Under the pieces are notes generated by a model. It was not told the origin of the DNA and ran no database searches. It was given only the letters and a program-made list of their open reading frames with translations. DNA of 64,000 nt from Nocardiopsis sp. CNT312 (lineage in GTDB: Bacteria > Actinomycetota > Actinomycetes > Streptosporangiales > Streptosporangiaceae), in NCBI RefSeq assembly GCF_000515115.1, contig NZ_AZXF01000029.1, forward strand, positions 1-64,000, written 5' to 3'. This document shows, one piece after another, positions 27,201-34,741 of this stretch (positions are counted from its first letter, which is position 1; every line of letters begins with the position of its first letter). Both the position numbers and the translations under genes were made by a program.

Positions 27201-28301
27201 AGCGCGGACGAGTTCCTCATGGACATCGCCACGCGGGGACCGTCCCTGGGTGTGCACACCGTCCTCACCGGGGCGGCGTCCTCGCAGATCCGCTCCCGCC
27301 TCCAGGCCCTGTTCGGCGGCCGGTTCGAACTCCGGCTCAGCGACCCGATGGACTCCGGGATCGGCCGCAAGGCCGCCGAGGAGGTCCCGAAGGACACACC
27401 GGGCCGCGGCCTGACCTCGGAGGAGCACCACACGCACGTGGCACTGCCGCGCGTGGACGGGGTGGCCGACGCCGAGGACGTCACCGCCGGCCTCCGCGAC
27501 CTGGCCGAACGGGTCGGCGAGCGCTGGCCGCAGCAGGCCGTGCAGGGCGTGCGGACCCTGCCCACCCGCGTGGAGCTGGACGACCTGCTCAAGGGACGCG
27601 GGAGCCGCCGCAAGGAACTCGTCCTGGGCATGGCCGAGAGCTCGCTCGCACCGGCCACGGCCGACCTGGAGCGCGATCCGCACCTGGTGGTGTTCGGCGA
27701 CCCGCAGAGCGGCAAGTCGACCCTGCTGCGCGGACTGGTCAAGCAGATCGTCCGGCGGCCGTCCAAGGAGCTGGGCGTGGTGATGGTCGACTTCCGGCGC
27801 ACGCACCTGGAACTGGTGCCCGAGGAGCACCTCCTGGCCTACTGCACCACCGCCGAGCAGACCAAGGCGGTCGCGGACCACCTGGCGGGGTCGCTGAAGC
27901 AGCGCCTGCCGGGCCCGGACGTGACCCCCAGGCAGTTGCGCGAGCGCAGTTGGTGGCAGGGCCTGGACCTGTACATCGTGGTGGACGACATGGACATGAT
28001 CGCCTCGCGCAGCAACCCGCTCGCCCCGCTCGCGCCCTACATCCCGCAGGGCGCCGACCTGGGTCTGCACGTCATCGCGGCGCGGCGCACGGGCGGCACA
28101 GCCCGAGCCATGTTCGAACCGGTCCTCCAGGCGCTCAACGACATGGCCACACCCGGCATGCTGTTCTCCGGCGACCGGATGGAGGGGCGCCTGGCCAACG
28201 GCACCGCCTCCAAGGCACTGCCGCAGGGGCGCGCGCAGCTCGCCCTGCGCGGCAAGCGCCCGGACCTGGTCCAGGTCGGTTGGAGCGAACCCCCGGCCTG
28301 A
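24276..28301 (+). CDS. eccC: Type VII secretion ATPase EccC (FtsK/SpoIIIE type)
   Basis: 1341 residues, full-length and unsplit. Two N-terminal transmembrane helices (about 44-90) precede three ATPase domains. P-loops are GATGSGKSEM (about 495), GGPQSGKSTL (about 854) and GDPQSGKSTL (about 1140). Walker B segments are LLIIIDEFSELL in the first, LFLMVDGWSAV in the second (no second acidic residue) and LYIVVDDMDMI in the third. Only domain 1 has the classical DE pair, as usual for EccC, where the other domains bind substrates and regulate. It energises export of WXG100-type substrates. Start GTG at 24276 with AAAGGGA upstream. It heads the row of T7SS genes to 36727. Confidence 0.95.
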   Translation: MATRSVPRPARSTPTAPGNTPLVIATPPQMPENPPSSSSGAMIIMPIITGSGSLLMSITMGHRPLMAVAGVMIMMASVIVGIIMFISQHNGPRKRIREQRERYVDYLDQLREIVRGVAATQRTDNAFRHPDPRLLTEPARSRARRWERRASDPDFLDVRTGTGVRPLSRRLTLKVDSSNPLIVYDPVCQGAADQLIELYANVPETALVIPLREFGVVSVVGDREAGRALARAMIAQMAVFHSPHDLRIGVVRDTRLRPLWEWLKWLPHNTFDDARDGPLPARFVSVNSVQAAELLSEEIERRTIDLQRRRGRPPGPGTQRLVVVLDGEHQSTLSGLRAEAPVTSLADLGIHVIVLVADRREEPESVDLRLHVDADGNLEEDTEHPGPAADGEHAPLRGRADRAGVAHLTSLARLLAPYGITAADGDDAMHDTVGLPEILGVPDVARLDTRQTWRKRSTGDYLRVPIGVGPSGNTVLLDLKEAAFGGMGPHGLVVGATGSGKSEMLRTMVASLVINHSPENLALLLVDFKGGATFADTDRLPHSAGLITNLADDGGLVVRFREATFGELLRRQQILKNAGNLPNLHAYEAARENDPGLEPLPHLLIIIDEFSELLTAHPDFAELFVAIGRIGRSIGVHLLLATQRLESGKIKGLESHLSYRVGLRTFSEAESREAIGVGDAYHLPPEPGSGYLKVDTSVFERFKAAMVSQPYEPPQEETGDAADPVLPLLSYNGLAKVTGAGSLMDTLTDSVKAGEEESRPRKQSRTTLQVTVDRLAASGADPVRPVWLPPLPEALAFDSVLADLGEADDLAGRGTEPDPAECRAVIGLTDIPREQRVIPAELDFTGGEGNIVVLGGPQSGKSTLLRTVIASLAWRYPPGRVAVYAIDFGGGALQAMDELPHVAGVAGRADPERVQRILTDVAGHLDRRQRVFRKYKLDSPAALRQARAEGRLPDSVVGDLFLMVDGWSAVRDSFDSADEFLMDIATRGPSLGVHTVLTGAASSQIRSRLQALFGGRFELRLSDPMDSGIGRKAAEEVPKDTPGRGLTSEEHHTHVALPRVDGVADAEDVTAGLRDLAERVGERWPQQAVQGVRTLPTRVELDDLLKGRGSRRKELVLGMAESSLAPATADLERDPHLVVFGDPQSGKSTLLRGLVKQIVRRPSKELGVVMVDFRRTHLELVPEEHLLAYCTTAEQTKAVADHLAGSLKQRLPGPDVTPRQLRERSWWQGLDLYIVVDDMDMIASRSNPLAPLAPYIPQGADLGLHVIAARRTGGTARAMFEPVLQALNDMATPGMLFSGDRMEGRLANGTASKALPQGRAQLALRGKRPDLVQVGWSEPPA

Positions 28302-28341
28302 CCCCGCCCCGTCCCCGCTCCCTCTCCCGAAAGGCAGATCC

Positions 28342-29463
28342 ATGCGGCGCTTGCTCGCCCTGGCCACGACCGTGTGCCTGGTGTCCGCCACCGCCTGCGA
28401 AGGCGCGCCCGCGGATCCCGGGGACCCGAAGGAGACCGCGGCGGAGGAGGCGGGCGAAGAGGGCCTGGCCGGCCTCGCCCTGCTGCACCGGGGCTACGGG
28501 GGAGGGGACCCGGAGTCGGACCAGGTGCTGGTGTTCCACGACCCGGGGACCGGTCAGCCCCTGCACGAACTGGCCCTGCCCGCCGGGGCCGTGGACCCGA
28601 TGGCCCCCGACCTGCCGGTGCACGCGCAGTTCTCCGAGGACTGGCGGTTCTTCGCCTACGCCGCCGGCGACCCGGCCGCGATCACCCTCGCGGAGCTGGC
28701 CGGGCCCGAGGAGGGGGACGGCCCCGCGGGGGACGAGGGCGCCTCGGCCGAGACGGCGGCCTACGAGCCGGTGGAGTCGATCGGCGCCGCGCCCGGCGAG
28801 GCGCTCTCCCACCCGGTCGTCCACGACGGGCGGCTCTGGTACGTCTCCGCGGCCGAAGGACAGGCCCCGCAGGTGATGTCGGTGCCGCTTGACGCCCCGG
28901 GCGGCGCCCCGAACCAGGAGGGCGTGCTCGTCCTGGGCACGCACCAGCGCCCGAGCGACTGGGTGCTCACCCCGGACGGCGCCCTGCACATCCGCAACAG
29001 TGTGCCCACCGAGCGGTTCCCGGGGGCCTCCGGCCAGACCCTGATCGTGCGCAGGACCGACGGCAGTGTCGTGAACGCGTCCATGAACACCGGCGAGGGG
29101 CTCTGGCTGACCTTCAACGACGCGCAGGTCTGGGGCGGGGGGACCGCGGTGCTGCGCTCCGACCCCGACGGTGCCCAGCCTGCGGCGGGCGCCTACCTGG
29201 TGGCCGTCGAGGGGCAGAGCCACACGGCCGCCCGTCTGCTGGAGGACGGTGGCGGCCCGGTGGTGCAGTACGCTCCCTCGCCCGAGCGCGACGCCCTGCT
29301 CCTTCAGACCGAACTGGCGTGGCACCGCGTGGACCTGGAGGAGGGCGCGGTCGCCGGAACGGAGGAGCTCTTCCCCCGGTTCCACGACGCCTCCATGGAC
29401 GGCTACCCGCTGGTGGTGCGCTGGGCACGGGGCGGCGCACCCGACGCGGACCCCTCCGTCTGA
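28342..29463 (+). CDS. T7SS-locus lipoprotein, propeller-like
   Basis: 373 residues. The N-terminus MRRLLALATTVCLVSATAC is a signal peptide with a lipobox-like ATAC, so export and lipidation are likely. After an acidic linker the mature part has repeated beta-rich segments (for example DQVLVFHDPGTGQPLHELAL, DGRLWYVSA) suggesting a beta-propeller. I do not recognise a named family. It lies 40 bp downstream of eccC, with GAAAGG upstream, so it is probably in the same operon and may act at the outer face of the secretion machine. Confidence 0.75.
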   Translation: MRRLLALATTVCLVSATACEGAPADPGDPKETAAEEAGEEGLAGLALLHRGYGGGDPESDQVLVFHDPGTGQPLHELALPAGAVDPMAPDLPVHAQFSEDWRFFAYAAGDPAAITLAELAGPEEGDGPAGDEGASAETAAYEPVESIGAAPGEALSHPVVHDGRLWYVSAAEGQAPQVMSVPLDAPGGAPNQEGVLVLGTHQRPSDWVLTPDGALHIRNSVPTERFPGASGQTLIVRRTDGSVVNASMNTGEGLWLTFNDAQVWGGGTAVLRSDPDGAQPAAGAYLVAVEGQSHTAARLLEDGGGPVVQYAPSPERDALLLQTELAWHRVDLEEGAVAGTEELFPRFHDASMDGYPLVVRWARGGAPDADPSV

Positions 29464-29505
29464 GGCGCAGCCGGACCAGCGGTGACGGCCTCGGAGCGGC
29501 CGAGG

Positions 29506-29580
29506 TCACAGGTTCCGGTAGACCTCACGGCGATGCGCCGCGCTCACGACGAGCACCAGCGGCTCTCCGTCACGGATCGA
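29506..29580 (-). pseudogene. C-terminal remnant of a RelE/ParE-type toxin gene
   Basis: On the minus strand 24 codons read SIRDGEPLVLVV, SAAHRREVYRNL, stop. This is the characteristic C-terminus of RelE/ParE toxins (IxDxxLVVLVVxVGHRxxVYR). Upstream codons lose all family similarity, so the N-terminal three quarters are missing, and there is no antitoxin gene. The fragment sits in the 339-bp gap between the lipoprotein gene and the helical protein gene; the rest of the gap shows no gene. Confidence 0.7.
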
Positions 29581-29802
29581 GGGGGGCGGGACGGGTCCCG
29601 GGCTGCGGTGAACAGCCGACGACATTCCGAAACGGGCGGTACACATACCGCTGCCCCGTCGGTACCATCCCCAGAGTCCCCGCAAACCGTGAAACTCCCA
29701 TCCCAAAGCACGCATCCCACCCCTCGCCCGGCCCCGGGCCGTCCACGGGGGCGATGCCCTGTCCCGGCGGACTTGCGCGTTCGACGAAGAGGAGACCCCC
29801 AC

Positions 29803-30129
29803 ATGACCGAAGCGGGCGGCAACCCGATCGAGGGGATGCAGGGCGGCGAGTACGCCGAGACACTCGCGGCCGCCATGGCCGGGCTCGCCGACACCTTCGA
29901 CCTCCTCATGGAGGACGCCGTGAGCGCGGCGGGCCACGAGGACGTCCGGGCCGGGTTCAACGCCTTCAAGGAGGAGGCCGGCCAGTCCCTCATCGACGTG
30001 CAGGCGCTCGGCCTGACGCTGGCCGACAACGTCCAGGCGGGCGCGTCGGAGATCGCACGGAACGACCTGGAGAGCTCGGAGGGCTTCGGCCACCCTTGGG
30101 AATCGCACCGGGACATCAACTTCGACTGA
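29803..30129 (+). CDS. Small helical T7SS-locus protein (ESAT-6-like size)
   Basis: 108 residues, predicted mostly helical and acidic (YAETLAAAMAGLADTFDLLM; VRAGFNAFKEEAGQSLID), with the length and helical-hairpin character of WXG100-like proteins but no WXG turn. It ends in DINFD. GAGGAG lies eight bases before the ATG. It is 78 bp upstream of the large helical protein gene and probably a partner or targeting factor for it, as small helical partners are in other T7SS effector operons. Family name uncertain. Confidence 0.7.
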   Translation: MTEAGGNPIEGMQGGEYAETLAAAMAGLADTFDLLMEDAVSAAGHEDVRAGFNAFKEEAGQSLIDVQALGLTLADNVQAGASEIARNDLESSEGFGHPWESHRDINFD

Positions 30130-30207
30130 CCCCCCGCAGGACCACCCGCCGTCGCCCCGCACCGCACCCCTTCCCTCCGCCCGCTCACCGCCCCTGCCAG
30201 GAAGACC

Positions 30208-32820
30208 GTGGCCACCTTCTCCGTCATCTTCTACCCCCGCTACTTCTACTGCGACTCCGATCGCGTGTACGAGTGCGCGGCGGACCTGGACGTCCTCACG
30301 GCCCGTGTGCTCGGCCGCGCCGACGACCTCAACGGGAGTTTCGACTCCGCGGCCGACCAGTTCACCGACGTCATCGCGTGGGACATCCGGGGCCTGTCCG
30401 AGGAGGACCTCCAGAACTGGCGGGACGCCGCCGTCTCGGTCACCTACGCGGCCACGGTCGCCGAGATGTGGGCCGACACCGTCAAGGCCTTCCACAGCGA
30501 GCGCGACGCCCAGATCAGCACCTGGGACGGCGCCCTGGCGGAGAAGGTCGGCTCGGTGCCCTCCAAGTACCGGGACGCCCACATCACCTCGTCCTACCCG
30601 CAGGTCGACGGCTGGTGGTTCACCGACTGGGGTACCGGGGACGAGCAGCGCTGCCGGACCCTCTACGACGAGCTCGTCACCGTGCGGGAAGGGCTCATCA
30701 CCCGCGAGCAGACCAACTGGCAGAACCTCCAGGACGGCGCCGACGAGGTGCGGACCATGCTCGAACAGGGTCCGACCCCGGAGAACGTCCGCACCCTCAT
30801 GGCCGCGGGCAACGCGGGCTGGGCGTTTTTCAACATCGACCCCGCCCGCTACGCCTCGCTCATCGAGGACGGTGAGCTCACGCCGGAGAACGCCGAGGAG
30901 TTCGCCGGCGAGCTCAACGCCTACTGGTCCGGCGACAGGCCCCTGGACGACCGCTACCACGAGATCATGCTCGTGCTCTCGGTGGTCGGCGGCAACGCGC
31001 GGCAGAGCCAGCAGAACGGTACGCCGCTCAGCGACCGTGAGATGGACTTCCTGGAGGAGTTCTACGCCCACCTGGAGGAGCCGTACTTCCGCGACGGGGT
31101 CGGCGGGGGCATCATGGTCTACCCCGACCTCATGAACGAGTCCGACATGAGCGAGGAGGAGCGCGAGGAGGCCCTCGGCGCGCTCGGCGACGGTCTGCTG
31201 GCGCTCTCCGACCCGGACCTGGGCGGCGGCTACGACATGCTGCCCCAGAGCTTCGTCAACGCCGTCGAGGGGCCGTGGATCAACGCGGACTCGGAGGGCA
31301 GGGTCCCGAGCACACCCGTGGGCATGGGCATGGACATGAAGGCGCTGTCCGCCTTCCTCGCGCACACCGACGAGGACATGGAGGGCGGCTACGGCCTGTC
31401 CACCAACCTCCAGTTGTCCACCGGCGCGTTCCTCGACGCCTGGGGCGACGTCCCCGACCCCGACGGGGTGATGCCGGACTCGGAGCAGCTCTCGCACATC
31501 CTCGGCGCGGCCACCCGCAACGAGGACGCCAACTACTACGTGCTCACCGGCGACCACCTCAACGAGGAGCCGGGCGTCGAGTACGGCGACAAGGACCTTC
31601 GTATCCAGGCGCTGGACGGCACGCTCACCTACGAGTGGCACGACCACGGCCACACCGCCCGCCAGCTCACCGACTGGCTCGCCGAGGACATCCACAGCGA
31701 GGATGCGGAGGTGCGCCAGCGCGCCGGGGACGCCTTCGCCGGGTTCATGGAGACCGTCACCGGGGAACTGCACGGATCACTCGTCAACACCGGCGTGGAC
31801 GTCACCGAGGGGGACAACGAGTACTCCAATGCCTCGTTCACCCAGTTCAACGGGGAGCTGGCCGACAGCTTCGCCGACATCTTCGACGCCCACATCTACA
31901 GCTTCGCCGACAGCGATGTGTTGGAGGACAACGAACCTGCCACGGGTATCGGCGATTTCAATGCAGATAAGAGTTTTGTCTCCATGGGAGCCGAGGAGCG
32001 CGCTACGTACATGCAGCTTCTCATGGGCAACGACGAGACCGCCGGGCGCGTGGTCAATTCCGTTGATGTGTACCAACAGATCGAAGCAGCAGCCTTCTTC
32101 GGAAGTGGCCAGGACGAGGAGACAGCCCGCGGGGGCGGGCAGCTTCAAGCCCTTCTAGAGGAAGCCCTCCGAAGAGAGTCAGCCGATCGAAGCACTGATC
32201 TGGACGAACAGATCGATCGCGAGACACAGATCGCCGAGTTCGTAGTCGGCGAAGCAGCTGGCCTGTCCGAGAGAATCCCAGTGATCGGAACAGCCGCATC
32301 CAAGGGGTTGGAACTCGGAGAGGAGAGCATCGTGAACGCAATCATCGATGGCGAATACGATGTATCTCCACGCCATCCAACCTTTTCTGGCGCCGAGTTC
32401 ATTGAGAGAAATTTTCGAATAGAAGCCCTCGATTATCTTTCACAAAACGACCCAACGACATTCAACAGCGTCATACGCCCCGACGAGTTCCACACTCTAA
32501 TCGAAGGCGGGGCGATCACCGTCACCCAGAATGGGACTCCTCTTCCCCCCGAAGAAATAGGAGAAAAATTCACCTTCGACGAAACCATCTCGATCATTGT
32601 CGAGAAGGATCCGAGTAAATGGTCAGACAACGAAGACCAGTATCTCGACCGCATGGACAGTGCGATAAGCAACATCATGGACGATGTAGAGATCACTACC
32701 GATGACGGGCGCACGCAACCGGGCTACAAACGCGTAGACGACTTCGTCACACAGTACAATAACTCGTACAACGACACGAATAGTGCCTTCGGTGGCGAAG
32801 AAGGGGGAGGAGAAAAATGA
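30208..32820 (+). CDS. Large T7SS-locus helical protein, putative secreted effector
   Basis: 870 residues. There is no signal peptide. The N-terminal 190 residues are helical with WXG-like spacing (QNWRDAAVSVTYAATVAEMW). The middle is acidic and resembles actinobacterial TPR-repeat-region (DUF6571-type) proteins of T7SS loci. From about residue 570 (nucleotide 31910) base composition drops sharply from about 70% to about 50% G+C or less and codon use changes, while the frame continues. A glycine/hydrophobic segment (VGEAAGLSERIPVIGTAA) lies near 680-710. The A+T-rich part continues into the overlapping lipoprotein gene (ATGA). This pattern fits an effector with an exchangeable C-terminus, but no catalytic motif is recognised, so toxicity is inference. 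Confidence 0.75.
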   Translation: MATFSVIFYPRYFYCDSDRVYECAADLDVLTARVLGRADDLNGSFDSAADQFTDVIAWDIRGLSEEDLQNWRDAAVSVTYAATVAEMWADTVKAFHSERDAQISTWDGALAEKVGSVPSKYRDAHITSSYPQVDGWWFTDWGTGDEQRCRTLYDELVTVREGLITREQTNWQNLQDGADEVRTMLEQGPTPENVRTLMAAGNAGWAFFNIDPARYASLIEDGELTPENAEEFAGELNAYWSGDRPLDDRYHEIMLVLSVVGGNARQSQQNGTPLSDREMDFLEEFYAHLEEPYFRDGVGGGIMVYPDLMNESDMSEEEREEALGALGDGLLALSDPDLGGGYDMLPQSFVNAVEGPWINADSEGRVPSTPVGMGMDMKALSAFLAHTDEDMEGGYGLSTNLQLSTGAFLDAWGDVPDPDGVMPDSEQLSHILGAATRNEDANYYVLTGDHLNEEPGVEYGDKDLRIQALDGTLTYEWHDHGHTARQLTDWLAEDIHSEDAEVRQRAGDAFAGFMETVTGELHGSLVNTGVDVTEGDNEYSNASFTQFNGELADSFADIFDAHIYSFADSDVLEDNEPATGIGDFNADKSFVSMGAEERATYMQLLMGNDETAGRVVNSVDVYQQIEAAAFFGSGQDEETARGGGQLQALLEEALRRESADRSTDLDEQIDRETQIAEFVVGEAAGLSERIPVIGTAASKGLELGEESIVNAIIDGEYDVSPRHPTFSGAEFIERNFRIEALDYLSQNDPTTFNSVIRPDEFHTLIEGGAITVTQNGTPLPPEEIGEKFTFDETISIIVEKDPSKWSDNEDQYLDRMDSAISNIMDDVEITTDDGRTQPGYKRVDDFVTQYNNSYNDTNSAFGGEEGGGEK

Positions 32821-33377
32821 CACGCAACAGATCAATCGCCTCCACCAAAAAGACCAGAGAAGAATTTCCCCCTTCAACAGGAAAGCATATGCTTCCTCTC
32901 TTGGCAACCGCTCTGTCCGCAGCTCTGACTCTTAGCGCTTGCTCCACCACCGAGCCCGAACCCGAAGAGGGACCTCCCTCGGACTACGTCTCCTTCTTCT
33001 GGGTCGAACGGGAAATCAGGGTGCGCACGTTGGATCGGATGTTCACCGAAGGTGACCCAAGGGAAATCGTTGCGAGCATCACAGACAAAAAAGACCGGCT
33101 TCTCGATACACGAATAATCCAAGAGGACGAGGGCGGATACGTCGTCGAACTCGATAAAGACAAATGGAACACCGAAGCAGTCCACAATCTCGGCCAGATC
33201 GACGGGGCACTGGGCGACGCCATGGAATTCAACGAGGTCACCTGGTGCGGCGAGACCGTCACCGGCGAGAAGTTTGTCGAGGACTACATGGACGAGTTCT
33301 GGGAGAACCTCGACACCTCGGAAGAATACACCGCGAGCATCGCCGACTACGTCGACTGCGGAGACGGCCGCCCATGA
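32817..33377 (+). CDS. Lipoprotein, putative immunity protein
   Basis: 186 residues. The hydrophobic stretch LPLLATALSAALTLSAC carries a clear LSAC lipobox; the mature part (about 145 residues) is acidic with two further cysteine-containing segments (VTWCGE, DYVDCGD). The start overlaps the upstream stop by four bases (ATGA) and has GGAGGAG before it; an ATG at 32889 with AGGAAAG is an alternative. The first 320 bases share the low G+C of the effector C-terminus, then composition returns to normal. Tight coupling, extracytoplasmic anchoring and shared composition suggest immunity against the product of the preceding gene, but this is inference. Confidence 0.75.
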   Translation: MTRNRSIASTKKTREEFPPSTGKHMLPLLATALSAALTLSACSTTEPEPEEGPPSDYVSFFWVEREIRVRTLDRMFTEGDPREIVASITDKKDRLLDTRIIQEDEGGYVVELDKDKWNTEAVHNLGQIDGALGDAMEFNEVTWCGETVTGEKFVEDYMDEFWENLDTSEEYTASIADYVDCGDGRP

Positions 33378-33387
33378 CCCCGCCTCA

Positions 33388-33420
33388 CTCGAAGACCGGT
33401 GAATGCACCGGCCCTTCGAG
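33388..33420 (+). terminator. Hairpin terminator after the lipoprotein gene
   Basis: CTCGAAG (33388-33394) pairs with CTTCGAG (33414-33420), and CCGGTG (33396-33401) with CACCGG (33406-33411), giving a long stem with a four-base loop ten bases after the stop codon. No U tract. Confidence 0.7.
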
Positions 33421-33634
33421 AACGCCCCCCGGCCCTTCTCCTTCCCCGATGACGGGGGAGGTCGCCACCGCTCTGTGAACCGTGTGGCGGAAGGTGCGCA
33501 CGCATTGACCCGCCGTCGATCCGCTGACTATCGTCCGTATCCCCACCCTCCTCCCGTGTCCCCTCCCGCGGCGGACACCCCGCCTCGCGGAGGACGGTTC
33601 AGCCCAGTGACGCCCCACCCCGGAAAGGGTTCAG

Positions 33635-33973
33635 ATGTCCCAGCACGCTGGTCTCGAAAACGTCAACGCACTCTCGACCGGCGGTGAGAACCTCGGACTG
33701 GAGTCCGACGGCCTCCGCACCCAGATGAACCAGCTCATCCAGGACATGTCCAACGACGGCGACTCCCTCCAGGGGCAGGCGCTGCACGACTTCCGCGAGG
33801 CGCGCAACCAGCTCACCGAGCGCTTCGACGAACTGATGACCTGGTGCAGCAACAACGGCATCAAGCTGAACGAGGGCCAGCAGCAGTTCAACATCACCGA
33901 CGCCGACTCGGCCGCCGACCTCTCCCAGGCCGGAAACGACCTCGGCGGGCTCTCCCGCCCCGTCAACGCCTGA
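33635..33973 (+). CDS. WXG100-family-like T7SS substrate
   Basis: 112 residues, helical hairpin size. DELMTWCSNNGIKLNEGQQQF holds a W-C-S-N-N-G turn in place of strict WXG, between two helices (LRTQMNQLIQDMSNDGDSL; LHDFREARNQLTERFDEL). GGAAAGGG precedes the ATG. The next gene encodes a second WXG100 protein 39 bp downstream, so the two probably form the usual EsxA/EsxB-like heterodimer secreted by the EccCD machine. Confidence 0.85.
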   Translation: MSQHAGLENVNALSTGGENLGLESDGLRTQMNQLIQDMSNDGDSLQGQALHDFREARNQLTERFDELMTWCSNNGIKLNEGQQQFNITDADSAADLSQAGNDLGGLSRPVNA

Positions 33974-34012
33974 CCCCTCCCTCTTCTCCCCACCTCCAGA
34001 AAGGCGGCAACC

Positions 34013-34306
34013 ATGTCCGCTCGGTTCGACGTCTACGGCGATGTCGGAGGCCTGGAAGGCCTGGCCTCCGATCAGCAGGCCCACCTCTCGCGCTTCACCG
34101 CGATCATGAGCCAGATCAACGAGCAGTCCGAGAGCACCGTCAGCCAGTGGGAGGGCTCCGGAAGCACCCAGTTCCAGGCCAAGGCCCAGGAGTTCGACGC
34201 GCAGTTCTCCGAGGTCAACGCCGCCTTCTCGAAGATGATCGCGGCCACCAGCGACACCGCCGACAAGTACAGCCGTCTCACCCGGTACCTGGACGGACTG
34301 TTCTAG
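34013..34306 (+). CDS. WXG100-family T7SS substrate (EsxA/EsxB-like)
   Basis: 97 residues, the typical length. The central turn is VSQWEGSGS, a W-E-G motif, flanked by two amphipathic helices. The C-terminal helix ends TADKYSRLTRYLDGLF with a YxxxL-like element close to the YxxxD/E export signal. AGAAAGGCGG is upstream of the ATG. It follows the other WXG100 gene by 39 bp. Confidence 0.93.
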   Translation: MSARFDVYGDVGGLEGLASDQQAHLSRFTAIMSQINEQSESTVSQWEGSGSTQFQAKAQEFDAQFSEVNAAFSKMIAATSDTADKYSRLTRYLDGLF

Positions 34307-34320
34307 TAGGCTGATCGCCG

Positions 34321-34677
34321 ATGTCCACCCCCGCGCCACCCACGCCGCCCCCCGCGGACCCGGAACCGCAGCTCCCCGAGGCGTTCCACTACACGCCCGA
34401 CGAGGAGAAGTACGTCCTCCAGGCGGACGCCCTGCGGCACCGGCAACTGCGTTCGGCGCTGCTCCACGGCTCCAGCCGCTACTGGCGGCGCCGTCAGCAG
34501 GTGTGGCCGGCGGTGATCGGCGGTCTCATCCTCACCGCGCTGATCTGCGGGGTCATCGCGCTCATCGGGGCGTTCGGCCGCCAGCAGGAGGTCAACGAGG
34601 AACGCGGGTTCGGCACCTACGGGCAGCAGACGGTCCAGGACCCCGCGGCCGAGAACCCTCTGCTGCCCGGGGCCTGA
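34321..34677 (+). CDS. Small single-pass membrane protein of the T7SS locus
   Basis: 118 residues. The N-terminus is proline-rich and acidic (about 1-40), then a basic region (RHRQLRSALLHGSSRYWRRR), one transmembrane helix (VIGGLILTALICGVIALIGA, about 66-85) and a short outside tail. No recognised family. The ATG is 14 bases after the WXG100 stop with only a weak ribosome binding site, suggesting translational coupling to that gene. It may be an accessory of the secretion complex. Confidence 0.7.
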   Translation: MSTPAPPTPPPADPEPQLPEAFHYTPDEEKYVLQADALRHRQLRSALLHGSSRYWRRRQQVWPAVIGGLILTALICGVIALIGAFGRQQEVNEERGFGTYGQQTVQDPAAENPLLPGA

Positions 34678-34741
34678 CCCGCCCCACCACCCCCGCGCCC
34701 GACGGCCCGGGGACACCACCACGAACGGGGGTCGCTCGCGC

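Noticed and set aside
24710..28876. Plus-strand frame of 1388 codons overlapping eccC, and a minus-strand frame of 630 codons (26499-28391)
   Set aside because: Both are low-complexity Arg/Gly/Pro-rich shadows; EccC in its own frame has three ATPase domains with all expected motifs.
29506..31773. 755-codon minus-strand frame across the large T7SS-locus gene
   Set aside because: Only the last 24 codons (the RelE/ParE remnant) look protein-like; the rest is antisense to a real gene with good start and context.
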